From Paraphoma chrysanthemicola (taxonomy: Eukaryota > Ascomycota > Dothideomycetes > Pleosporales > Phaeosphaeriaceae): a stretch of DNA of 64,000 bases. The notes beneath the pieces are model-generated. The model saw only the letters and a program-made list of their open reading frames with translations. It had not been told where the DNA came from and made no database searches. Shown here piece by piece: positions 11,857-20,929 of this stretch. Positions within the stretch are counted from its first letter, which is position 1; each line of letters begins with the position of its first letter. Both the position numbers and the translations under genes were made by a program. The stretch lies in assembly GCA_020744225.1 (NCBI GenBank), contig JAGMWG010000012.1, positions 1,240,001 to 1,304,000 of the forward strand. Direction: 5' to 3'.

Positions 11857-12358
11857 ATGGTACGTCACAGTCGCTACAGCGTCAGCGCGCACAGACTGAC
11901 AGAGTGAAGCTCCCGCTAGGCCTACTGACGGCCGCAACGGGCCATCCGATGCTCGTTGAACTGAAGAGCGGCGAAACTCTCAACGGTCTCTTGGTCAACT
12001 GCGACACGTGGATGAACCTGACGCTCCGCGAAGTTGTGCAAACGAGTGCAGACGGCGACAAGTTCATGCGGCTACCCGAGATATATGTGCGGGGAAGCAC
12101 AGTCAGTAGCGAAACCATATTGGCGCTACGCAGAGGCTGACTTGGGTGCAGATAAAGTACCTGCGCGTGCCGGACGAGATTGTCGACGTCGTCAAGGAGC
12201 AGCAAGTCAAGGACCAAGCAAACAGAGGCGGAAGGGGAGGCATGCATCAGCGTGGGGATCACCGAGGCGACCGAGGAGGCCGAGGCATGCGCGGGCGCGG
12301 AAGGGGGCGTGGAAGAGGAGGAGGCGGCGGTGGTGGTGGTGGTGGTGGCGGCGCCTGA
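11857..12358 (+). CDS. LSM4: Sm-like protein Lsm4
   Basis: Subunit of the Lsm1-7 (cytoplasmic mRNA decay) and Lsm2-8 (U6 snRNP) rings. Three exons: 11857-11859, 11910-12101 and 12152-12358; 133 residues. The first exon is only the ATG. The acceptor AAG at 11907-11909 lets the protein read MLPLGLLTAATGHPMLVELK, the expected Lsm4 start, with an ACTGAC branch site upstream. Sm1 holds LVELKSGETLNG and CDTWMNLTL; Sm2 is completed across the second intron (VRGST joined to IKYLRVPDEI). The tail from about residue 85 is RG-rich and ends in a run of about twelve glycines plus Ala, typical of the aggregation-prone Lsm4 tails that promote P-body assembly. The second donor, GTCAGT, is weaker than the others. 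Confidence 0.95.
12312..12355 (+). repeat. GGN/GGT microsatellite coding polyglycine
   Basis: A run of GGA, GGC and GGT codons makes the polyglycine end of Lsm4. Such a tract is prone to length change by slippage. Confidence 0.7.
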
Positions 12359-13102
12359 GTGCTGTACTGGTCCAAGTATGGTCAAGGACCATTGTTTGCG
12401 ACGCATTACCCACAGAGACGTTGCGGACACAGATCTCACGGACCCATGCCTGCCTCCAAATCAGCGCCGAGTTTGGGTGTCGTGAAGAGACAGGGGCAGG
12501 CCTGGGCGTTGCTGGCTTGACATGCTTGCCCACAATCATCTCGGTCGTCTCTCAACTGTCTTCCTGGAACTTTGGTCTCATGCGAGTCGCGTCTCCGCAT
12601 AAATCGTTGCATTTGGTATCATGTGTGCTCCGAAAGCCGAGATTCCGACCAGTGCCAGAAGTAGAGATGCACAGGTCCAGGCAATACTACTATAGCATGA
12701 GCTCCGCAACAATTCACCAATATCGCCTGTCCTACGTCTCACAAAGACGGTACCAACGCTGTCTATCCTGTACCCAGCGCAAAGTCCCCGATCTGTCCGT
12801 GGCGTCGGTGTAGACCAATGCGGGGTCAAGCGCCCGCTTGTTAGATCCCGAGCTTACGTCGGTATTTACTACAAAAGCACGACTCTCCTGCAACATACCA
12901 TGGAGTAAGCTCATAAGTCCCGCGAAACTTTTCTACTATTCTTATCCCCTCTCCCGTGGCTCTGACAGAAAACCTATCTTTTATTCTTCCCAACGTTTCT
13001 GTGTGTCTTGTTACTGTTCTCGACACTATCCCTTTCTTACCTCTTGCAACCTTGTAGCACCACTCTATAGTCCCATCGGCTCAAGTATAATTCGTCTTCA
13101 GA
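12359..13102. other. intergenic, promoter of the SDR gene
   Basis: The 3' side of LSM4 and the upstream region of the dehydrogenase. A pyrimidine-rich stretch (around 12925-13060) precedes the start codon, as in many fungal leaders. No gene seen. Confidence 0.55.
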
Positions 13103-14131
13103 ATGACTAGTTTCGAGATCCCTGACAGCGCTCTTACGGGCATTAAGGATCAGATTGCAATCATCACAGGTACGACCGTCTCAACTCTCATTTATCTTCT
13201 CTATGGCTAATACAGGCATAGGCGCATCGTCGGGTATTGGTTTGGCGACATTGAGGAGAGTCGTTAAGCATGGAGGCAAAGTCTTTGCCAGCGACGTAAA
13301 CCCTCTACCAGAACCCGAGGCCTCATCCATTCCTTTTTTGAAAGTGAATGTCACTTCTTGGACAGAGCAAGTCGAACTTTTCAAAGCAGCGGAGAGGGAG
13401 TATGGCAAGGTCGACCACGTCTTTGCGAACGCAGGTATCGGTCCGACAGTGTCTTTACTTGAAGACGATGTCGACGAAAATGGCGATCTTCTTCCCCCAA
13501 AGCTAAACACCCTTGATGTCAACCTGACAGGTTGTCTGTATACTGTCAAGCTGGGTATCCACTATCTCAAGAAGAACCCGAACGGTGGAAGCATTGTCAT
13601 GACGGCATCAGGGTCGAGTTTCTCCCGCTTCCCTGCGACAGACTATAGTACGTGGCCCAGATTATACTTGGGGAACATATTCTGACCATCTCAGCGACGG
13701 CCAAGCATGCAGTTCTTGGCCTACTTCGAGCTCTCTACGGCCACCTTTACCCCAAACTTCCTATTCGCATCAATGCCATTGCCCCTTCGTGGACAGCGAC
13801 CGGAATTGTACCCAAAGAAGTCCTTATCGCGCTGGGCGAAGACAAGTACCAAACACCAGACGTTGTCGGGCGCTCTGTGACTCTGCTCATGGCTGACAAG
13901 AAACGACATGGCGAGCTTGTGTACAGCGAGTGTGGGAAGTTCAGGGACCTAGAAAACGGAAACCGTGGCTTTCATGCGGTTACTAAGAAGATGTTGGAAG
14001 TAGATGATGGCGAGGAGTTGGTCGAGTTAAGTGTGTACAAGAAGCTACAAGAAATGAAGGAAGAGATGGAGAAGAACAATGGCGGTGCCGCGAAAGAGTT
14101 GAAGAAAGCAGTGGGAATGGTGGATGAGTAA
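13103..14131 (+). CDS. short-chain dehydrogenase/reductase (SDR), 15-PGDH-like
   Basis: NAD(P)-dependent oxidoreductase with a Rossmann fold; substrate unknown. Three exons (13103-13169, 13222-13647, 13695-14131) encode 309 residues. The cofactor motif TGxxxGxG is TGASSGIG, formed across intron 1 when the acceptor at 13220-13221 is used. A second AG six bases upstream (13214-13215) would insert two residues and spoil the motif. Also seen: acidic residue at the end of beta 2 (FASDVN, favouring NAD), NAG motif (FANAGIG), catalytic Ser (TASGSSF) and YxxxK (YTTAK) built across intron 2. The C-terminal 60 residues are charged and helical. Overall it resembles the fungal SDRs annotated as 15-hydroxyprostaglandin dehydrogenase-like, a label that says little about substrate. 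Confidence 0.85.
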
Positions 14132-15951
14132 AGCGTACATCTTAAGCGAGGCGTTCAGACATATTCTAGGGTTTGCTGATGTTTAATGCTATGCCAAACA
14201 CGGCAACTTCCCGAAGAGCCACGTGAATACTATTTCAGTCTACTCTCCACCCTTGAAGTAATTCAGCTCGTTATATGACAAGATTCTGGTTGCATTCTTC
14301 GAAAAGCTGAATGGACGCCTTGTCTCGCTTACCACGGGCATGACACCACCTGTTTTGAAGACATGTGCCTAGGACAACATCTCATGCTGCAACTCAAGAG
14401 ACGAGTCGGAAGTGCGCGCGACGTCGGAGGGCAGACTGTTCCGAATATAGAGTTCATCCCACACTCGCAAGTGGGCGAGGAGCCGACGAGATCCGCTTTA
14501 TTCTTGTATGAGAATTAACGTGATTTAATCAACACATTGGAAGCCCTCACGAGGGCGACCTATAAGCTCAAACACACTGGCGTACTAGTGAGAGTTAAAA
14601 AATACGGAACAAAATGGGAGCATTCGAAACATATGATTGTACACCATTCTTGTTCATGACAGCAGAAGGTCAGCAAATGGTAAGTCTGGTCTGAGCATGC
14701 AAGTAAAACGAAAAGCTCACAAGCCAAAGGGAAATGCGCGAGAGTGAGTCATGGCGGTGTGTGACCTCCTTGATGGTATCGGAAAATTTTATCGAGTTTT
14801 ACGCATTGCTCTGGCAATGTTGGCGTCTCCGATGTGCTCTGCTGTCGTGGGGAGCAAGCTGGGACACTGGAGTAGACTGAAAGGGGTTATGGAAATACAT
14901 TTAGCAGGCTCTCATTAAAGCTTATATAGATAGCAGGGAGTCCGTACGCATGCTCTGCGAGGAGGCGTCTCATATGCCAAGGGGTCACTTCTAGCCCCGT
15001 TGTGGCTGGCCAGTCCATGATCCGATGGCCTGGTATCGTCTATTGCCTTAAAAGGCAAGCATTGACGACTGATTACGACGCCATCGTTCCAGTCCCAGAT
15101 GATCGGATGTGCCCGTCGCTCTAAGACTTTTCTGGCCTGCGCGATCAGCAGTTGTGTTGGTCTGGACACCAAGAATAGCTTGTTGGTACAAAGTAAACAC
15201 GGTTCCTGGCGGTCCGAATGTCTAAACCTTCGAAATGTGTGAACCGTAGGAAGAATGTCTTTGTCGAAAAGCCAGTTCAGACCATTTCGTTGTTGTCTGA
15301 GTCGACAGCGAATCCAGTGAACGGCATTAGTCGAGTCGGACTTTTTCCCTCACGTGGCTAAGTATCTCCACACTTTGGCGCTCAACATACCCGATCCATA
15401 ACGCTGTCAGCAGAACCCCAGACACATCCGGGCGCATCCCCAGATTCCTCCCGCGTGCAGGAGCCGTAGCCAGACAAGAGTCGTGGCGTCGCGGGGTATT
15501 GAGCGAGGATAAGGTATCCGCCATCATCTCTCGTCGCGAAGGATCGAGACCGCGAACCGACAACACGTACCGACGCAGCTTCCGAAGCCGTTCGAGTCAC
15601 CCCAGGACGACGCACTGACAAGTCGGCGATCACGGCTCAATTCCGGGGGCGGCCTTCTCCACGCTCAGTGGACCAGAACCCCAGGCGGCGCACGACGGCG
15701 GGGCCTTTTGTCGCTATCGTGTGTCGCGCCTATCCTGCATGCGTTAGCGCCAGCGCAACCACGCTCCTTGGCGACCATGTGCTCCAGCGGAAGCGGCCAT
15801 GGCCATGGCTGGGTCGTCCACCGTGTGGGTAAGGATTGAGCCAGGGCACATGTAGCGAGCTACCTATAAGAGCGGAGGGTGCGGCGTTTCGAGTTGCCCT
15901 ACTGGATGTTCACCGTCTTTGCGTTACTTTGACGACCAGTGCATTGCAATC
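14132..15951. other. longest gene-free stretch (1.8 kb)
   Basis: Neither strand carries an open frame with recognisable motifs, and no coding exon chain could be built. The part from about 15380 to 15800 is more GC-rich than the part before it. I see no transposon ends, long repeats or tRNA boxes. It ends in the upstream region of the permease gene. Confidence 0.5.
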
Positions 15952-17656
15952 ATGGCCCAACTTCAGCCTTCTGTCGAGAAGCACGCGTCGAGCCACCACG
16001 AGGATCTCAAGCAAGATGCCCACTACGCCGCCGAGCGCGGCCACGCCGCGACCGATCAGTAGGTTTTTCACCATCGCCATAATCAAATTGTCATCTAACA
16101 AGTGACAGGTATGGCCACGCGCTCGTCACTTTTGACCCAAAGGCCGAGTCGAGGCTGAGGTTGAAGATTGATCTCTACATCATTCCTACCGTCGCACTGC
16201 TCTACCTCTTCTGCTTCATTGATCGTGCCAACATTGGAAATGCGCGTTTGGCTGGACTTGAGAAGGATCTCAAGCTCACTGGTTACGACTACAATTCGGT
16301 TCTCTCCGTCTTTTACATCAGTTACATCATCTTCGAGGTACGCGCAATTCTCTGTTAGCGGCCAAAGCGTGGCTTCTAGCGAGGCAGAGACATTTTTTTC
16401 TAACTGCAGCAACAGATTCCCTCCAATATCTGCTGCAAATGGATAGGCCCGGGATGGTTCATTCCCATCATCTCTCTGTGCTTCGGTATTGCGTCCATCG
16501 GCACTGCTTTCGTGCATAACATCCACGCCATTTCCGGGGTGCGCTTCGTTCTCGGCATATTTGAGGCTGGTATGCTGCCTGGCATTGCCTACTATATGTC
16601 GCGCTGGTACCGCCGATCTGAGTTAGCCTTCCGCCTGTCACTTTACATCGTAATGGCCCCGTTGGCTGGTGCGTTTGGTGGTTTGCTCGCTTCAGCCATT
16701 CTCACGCTCGACTCCTTCGGTTCGCTCAAACGCTGGAGGATGATCTTCGCTATTGAAGGAATCATAACCTGCCTTCTTGCTTTAATCTCCTTCTTCACAC
16801 TCACGGACCGTCCTGAAACTGCCCGATGGCTCAGCCAGGAGGAGAAGGACCTCGCCATTGCCCGCGTCAAGTCTGAGCGTGTCGGTCAGAACGAAGTATT
16901 GGACAAGTTGGACAGGAAGAAGACGTTCCGCGGCATCTTCAACCCTGTCATCCTCACTACGTCTTTTATCTTCCTCCTCGACAATATTACTGTACAAGGT
17001 CTGGCATTCTTCGCACCAACCATTGTGCGCACTATCTATCCCCGCAATACCGTCGTGTCGCAGCAGCTCCACACAGTCCCTCCATATATTGTTGGCGCAT
17101 TCTTTACCGTCCTCATCCCATTTATCAGCTGGCGAATCGACAGGCGTACAATCTTGTTTATCTGCTCAGCTCCATTGATGATGTGTGGTTATATCATGGT
17201 ACGTTCTGAAAGTCGATTTAGCATCAGACTTTGACTAATACCTCCCAGTTCCTCGCAAGCCACGCGCCCATGGTTCGCTACGGAGCAACCTTCATCATCG
17301 CTTCAGGAGCTTTCTCCTTCGGTGCGCTCTGCAATGCTCACGCGTCCGCCAACGTTGTGTCCGATACTGCTCGCGCCTCAGCTATCGGCACAGTCGTCAT
17401 GTTCGGCAATATTGGTGGTTTGATCTCAACCTGGTCATTCTTGCCATTTGATGGGCCAAATTACAAGATCGGCAACGGTCTCAACTTGGGAACCAGCAGC
17501 ACGATTCTTATCTGCAGTATCTTGCTGCTGCTTTGGATGAAGCGAAGCAACTCGAGCAGGGAGAGTGTTGACGTGGACGCGGAACTTGCTGGTAAGTCTC
17601 AAGGCGAGATTGAGGATTTGGACTGGAGGCATCCATCGTTCAGGTGGAGGCCTTGA
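15952..17656 (+). CDS. MFS permease of the anion:cation symporter (Dal5/allantoate) type
   Basis: Plasma-membrane importer, probably of a small organic anion (allantoate, nicotinate or another vitamin-like acid); substrate not deducible. Four exons (15952-16058, 16109-16337, 16416-17198, 17249-17656) encode 508 residues. TM1 carries LYLFCFIDRANIGNARL, the Dal5-family signature. The next helix has YISYIIFEIPSN and the one after that GIFEAGMLPGIAYYMSRWY. A central cytoplasmic loop contains RWLSQEEKDLAIAR, and the C-terminal half has six more helices and a hydrophilic tail. For intron 2 I chose the acceptor at 16414-16415: the earlier AG at 16408-16409 lies only about five bases beyond the CTAAC branch site, and the later one restores FEIPSN. 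It is the only transporter near the preceding oxidoreductases; no functional link is evident. Confidence 0.9.
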
Positions 17657-18160
17657 AGGGACTACATTGGGCACCTGGGGGCTCGGTCGCCATTACAGGG
17701 CGAGGGCCATGAGACATACATCATCGTCACTGTCTATATGCTTGTGAAAACACAGCGAATATTTTAATATCCAAACATTATTAAATCATTGCAGCTCGCC
17801 GTACTGTTCGGTAAGTAATGAATGCTTTTCACGAAACTGCACTTCTTGGCGCGTCGCGCTGCTGACAAAAGGCAAGTGCCAGAACTGGAACGCGGAGTTG
17901 GGGCGGGAGTGGGGAAGTTTGCCTGCGACCGAAACGTACCGAGGTGTTTCGTCACGCAGCCTTCGGCGCGCGAAATCATGTCGTATCCGTACATTTGTAC
18001 TGGCATATTAGCAATAGTACGAGTCGTCGCAGTCGTGAAATATTGCACACCTCCTTGAGCTTCGTTCCTGCCAATTCGTCGTACAGCAATATTATTATTC
18101 CATTGTTCGCATCCACATCGCAGAAACACAGCATTCTACCTGTTCGCGACCGCCACAGAC
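17657..18160. other. intergenic, promoter of the MDR oxidoreductase
   Basis: Five hundred bases between two genes on the same strand. No coding potential seen. Confidence 0.55.
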
Positions 18161-19353
18161 ATGCCTTCCGCAATCACAATCCGACAGGTCGAAGGGAAGC
18201 CCGGGAAAGTGTACTATCCCCTCGAGAAGATCACCATCCCCGAACCTAAGCCAAAAGACAATGAAGTCAGTAACACTATCTGTCCGCGCACTCCCTCTCT
18301 AACCACCCACTCACCAGGCCGTTGTCTCTATCACTGCGGCCGCCCTGAACCACCGCGACCTCTTCATCCGCCAACACCTATATCCCGGGACCACATTCGG
18401 CGTCCCTCTCCTTGCCGACGGCGCTGGCATCGTCTCCTCGACCGGCTCGTCCTCACAAGCCAAGCAATGGCTCAACAAGCGCGTCATACTGAACCCGGGA
18501 ACAGGCTGGAAAGATAGTCTTGAGGGCCCTGAGCATCCAAAGGGTTATGCAATTCTCGGTGGCACCAAGACAAATCCCGCAGGCACGTTGGCTGACGTAT
18601 TGACACTGGATGCGGGCGAGTTGGAAGAATGCCCCGAACATCTGAGCGACGAGGAAGCCGCTGCGCTACCGCTAACTGGCCTGACTGCATGGCGTGCATT
18701 CTGGGTCAAGAGCGGAAACGCGGTCGCTGGGCGAAACATCCTTGTCACCGGCATTGGCGGCGGGGTTGCGCTCATGGTGTTGCTGTTTGCTGTTGCACAG
18801 GGCTGCAACGTCTACGTTACCAGTGGTGATCAGGCGAAGATTGATAAGGCGATCAAGCTTGGTGCCAAGGGTGGAGTGATTTACAAGGAGAATGGATGGG
18901 AGAAGAAACTGCAGAGCCTGCTGCCAAAGGACAGGAAGTATCTGGATGCTATTGTTGACGGTGCGGGTGGAGATGTTGTGAACAAAGGGTCACGATTACT
19001 CAAGGTTTGTTTCCCTACGCTCCTACATTGAGAATGTTTTCTGACGGAACTCTACCTAGGCTGGCGGTATCATCTCCATTTACGGCATGACCATCTCACC
19101 AAAGATGGACTTCCTCATGAGCGCCGTACTGCGCAATATCGAAGTCCGAGGCTCGACCATGGGGTCGCGCAAGGAATTTGCTGAAATGGTGCAGTTTGTG
19201 CGCGAGAAGAAACTCAAGCCAGTCGTCAGTCGAAGTGTGCATGGGTTGGACATCAGCAAGATTGATACACTCTTCGACGATATGAAGAATGCGAGCCAGT
19301 TTGGGAAATTGGTTGTTACGCTGGACGGAGCGAAGAGCGCGAGTAAGTTGTAG
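18161..19353 (+). CDS. MDR-family oxidoreductase (YogA/quinone-reductase type) with C-terminal SKL
   Basis: Medium-chain dehydrogenase/reductase, probably NADPH-dependent and without catalytic zinc; substrate unknown. Three exons (18161-18265, 18318-19004, 19060-19353), 361 residues. The GroES-like half has ALNHRDLFIRQ and FGVPLLADGAGIV, characteristic of the YogA-like group. LPLTGLTAWRAFW follows. The Rossmann part has GRNILVTGIGGGVALM, then AIVDGAGGDVV and AGGIISIYGMT. The protein ends KSASKL, a canonical type 1 peroxisomal targeting signal, so the enzyme probably enters peroxisomes. The SKL codons contain GTAAGT (from 19343). A possible 41-nt intron (19343-19383, GCTAAC branch, GACAG acceptor) would replace SKL with about 43 other residues ending at 19514. 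That alternative is inference; the unspliced ending fits related proteins better. Confidence 0.87.
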
Positions 19354-20059
19354 GTAGATGGGGCTAACACCAAATGACGACAGCTTGCTCGAAGCAACGA
19401 TCCTACACAAAGGAAATATTCCCAAGCGGAACCATATTTGAAATATTCGCTTCAGACCACCCAAGCAGCATACTTGAACACTCTCTTGCAGGTGGTAAAC
19501 TGATTGCAGACTAGCCGCTACGTCATCCTCGAGCCAAACACCGCTTATCCCCATGCCTTTCATCTAATCAAAACTTAAACGCCCCCACTCCTCCGAGGCA
19601 TAGTCTCGTATCCGACATATCCCCAAAACCATTCTCGGCAGCGCTCCCTGTTTTAGCAGTTGAGCGACATAACACTGCATGCTGACACTTGAATCCTGCA
19701 TCATGTAAGCCAGCGCCAGCAACGCCAGGATTCCGCGGAGTGGAAGCAAGTGGCGAGAATGCCTTGGTAGGTTTGCGGAGTCGGAATCAAGTCCATGCAG
19801 GAGTGGTGATGAGGTAGAGGGATGGATTGATGGACAAGGAAGGTTGCTGTGTATATTGGACACTGATTCAAGATAACGGTAAGAAGAGCAGTCAAGTGAA
19901 GAGTATAAGTAGTTCGCTGTTGCACGTTGGAAATCGATATCAAACATTGGAAGCATTGCAACAAAACAGCGAAGACTTATTCCTCCATCTACAATCCCCA
20001 ATTCGAAAATCTATTCTACAACTTCCCTCTCAAACTCCACACACCAAACAACACTGAAA
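19354..20059. other. intergenic; may include an alternative last exon
   Basis: From 19384 to 19514 an open frame could serve as an alternative last exon of the preceding gene. The rest is the upstream region of the GFA-domain gene. Nothing else is seen. Confidence 0.45.
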
Positions 20060-20620
20060 ATGTCCGTCCGCGACGCCCCCAAAGATCAACCTTACTTCCC
20101 CCTCACCGGCGTCGCTAATGATGGCTGGAGCACCGACACCGAAGCCACAGCCACCTGTTTCTGCGGCGCCGTGCAACTCTCCTTCCCAACTTCTGGTCCG
20201 GGGCTCGTCGACATCTTCGTGTGCAACTGCACCGACTGCCGAAAGATCACCGCCTCCATGTTTGCCTCCAACTTCACCATCGACGACAAGTACCTTAAGC
20301 ACCTGCGCGGACAAGACAATCTGAAACAGTACGGCCAGAAACATAGCATCGGGAGTGGAGAGACGATGACAAACTACTTCTGCCAGACGTGTGGTACTTT
20401 GATGTATCGTGTGGGCGCAAAATTTCCGGGCTTTAGTATCCTAAGGCTGGGCACGGTGGATGATTTTTCTCTTGTGGAGACGAAGCTGAAGCCGCGGCAA
20501 GAGCAGTTTGTCAAGGACAGGGCCGGGTGGTTGGATGGAGTGAAGATTAAGGGGATCAAGAGGAACGATGCAATTTCTGTGGCTTATGGTGGGAAAGAGG
20601 AGTTGGAGACAATAGCTTGA
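20060..20620 (+). CDS. GFA/CENP-V domain protein (Mss4-like zinc fold)
   Basis: Single exon, 186 residues. The zinc-binding cysteines of the glutathione-dependent formaldehyde-activating (GFA) family are present in order: CFCGAV (about 33-38), CNCTDCRK (about 56-63) and CQTCGT (about 112-117). ASNFTIDD and MYRVG flank them as usual. Family members are small zinc proteins; most fungal ones have no demonstrated activity and the name should not be read as proof of formaldehyde activation. No intron, signal peptide or membrane segment. The start has an A at -3. The neighbours do not suggest a pathway. Confidence 0.9.
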   Translation: MSVRDAPKDQPYFPLTGVANDGWSTDTEATATCFCGAVQLSFPTSGPGLVDIFVCNCTDCRKITASMFASNFTIDDKYLKHLRGQDNLKQYGQKHSIGSGETMTNYFCQTCGTLMYRVGAKFPGFSILRLGTVDDFSLVETKLKPRQEQFVKDRAGWLDGVKIKGIKRNDAISVAYGGKEELETIA

Positions 20621-20929
20621 AGAGATAGGAATGGGAGGGGATGGTGCTTACAATTTTGTGATTTATTTGATTTCAATGAAAATTTAGACTTTTTGCTTAG
20701 CTTTGTCCCGCAGTACGTTCTCGTCCAGTTCTGATGCTTCAATGACTCTTGCTTAATCGTTTCGCGTCCTTCGCTTTGCTTGATCGTTAAGACGCAGAGA
20801 GCTATGCGATTGACCAGAGGACGATGGCTTGGCAGCTGGCCTATACTTGTCTCGAACGACGAGCTGGCCTCGTCCTCGTTCTCCCCGGCTAAACTGGCCC
20901 TTGCCAGCACGGCTCCGGCCACGGCCTCG
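20621..20929. other. intergenic between converging genes
   Basis: About 310 bases separating the GFA gene from the stop of the CTK2 model; AT-rich just after 20640, as expected for 3' ends. Confidence 0.55.

Noticed and set aside
12034..12813. 259-codon frame overlapping LSM4
   Set aside because: It is in a different frame from Lsm4 and only opens because of the repetitive Gly/Arg codons; low-complexity Arg-rich translation.
15570..15610. tRNA B-box-like GTTCGAGTC
   Set aside because: No matching A box or cloverleaf around it on either strand.
14915..15633. Small minus-strand frames in the 1.8-kb gap as genes
   Set aside because: No motif, no splice chain and composition like the surrounding non-coding DNA.
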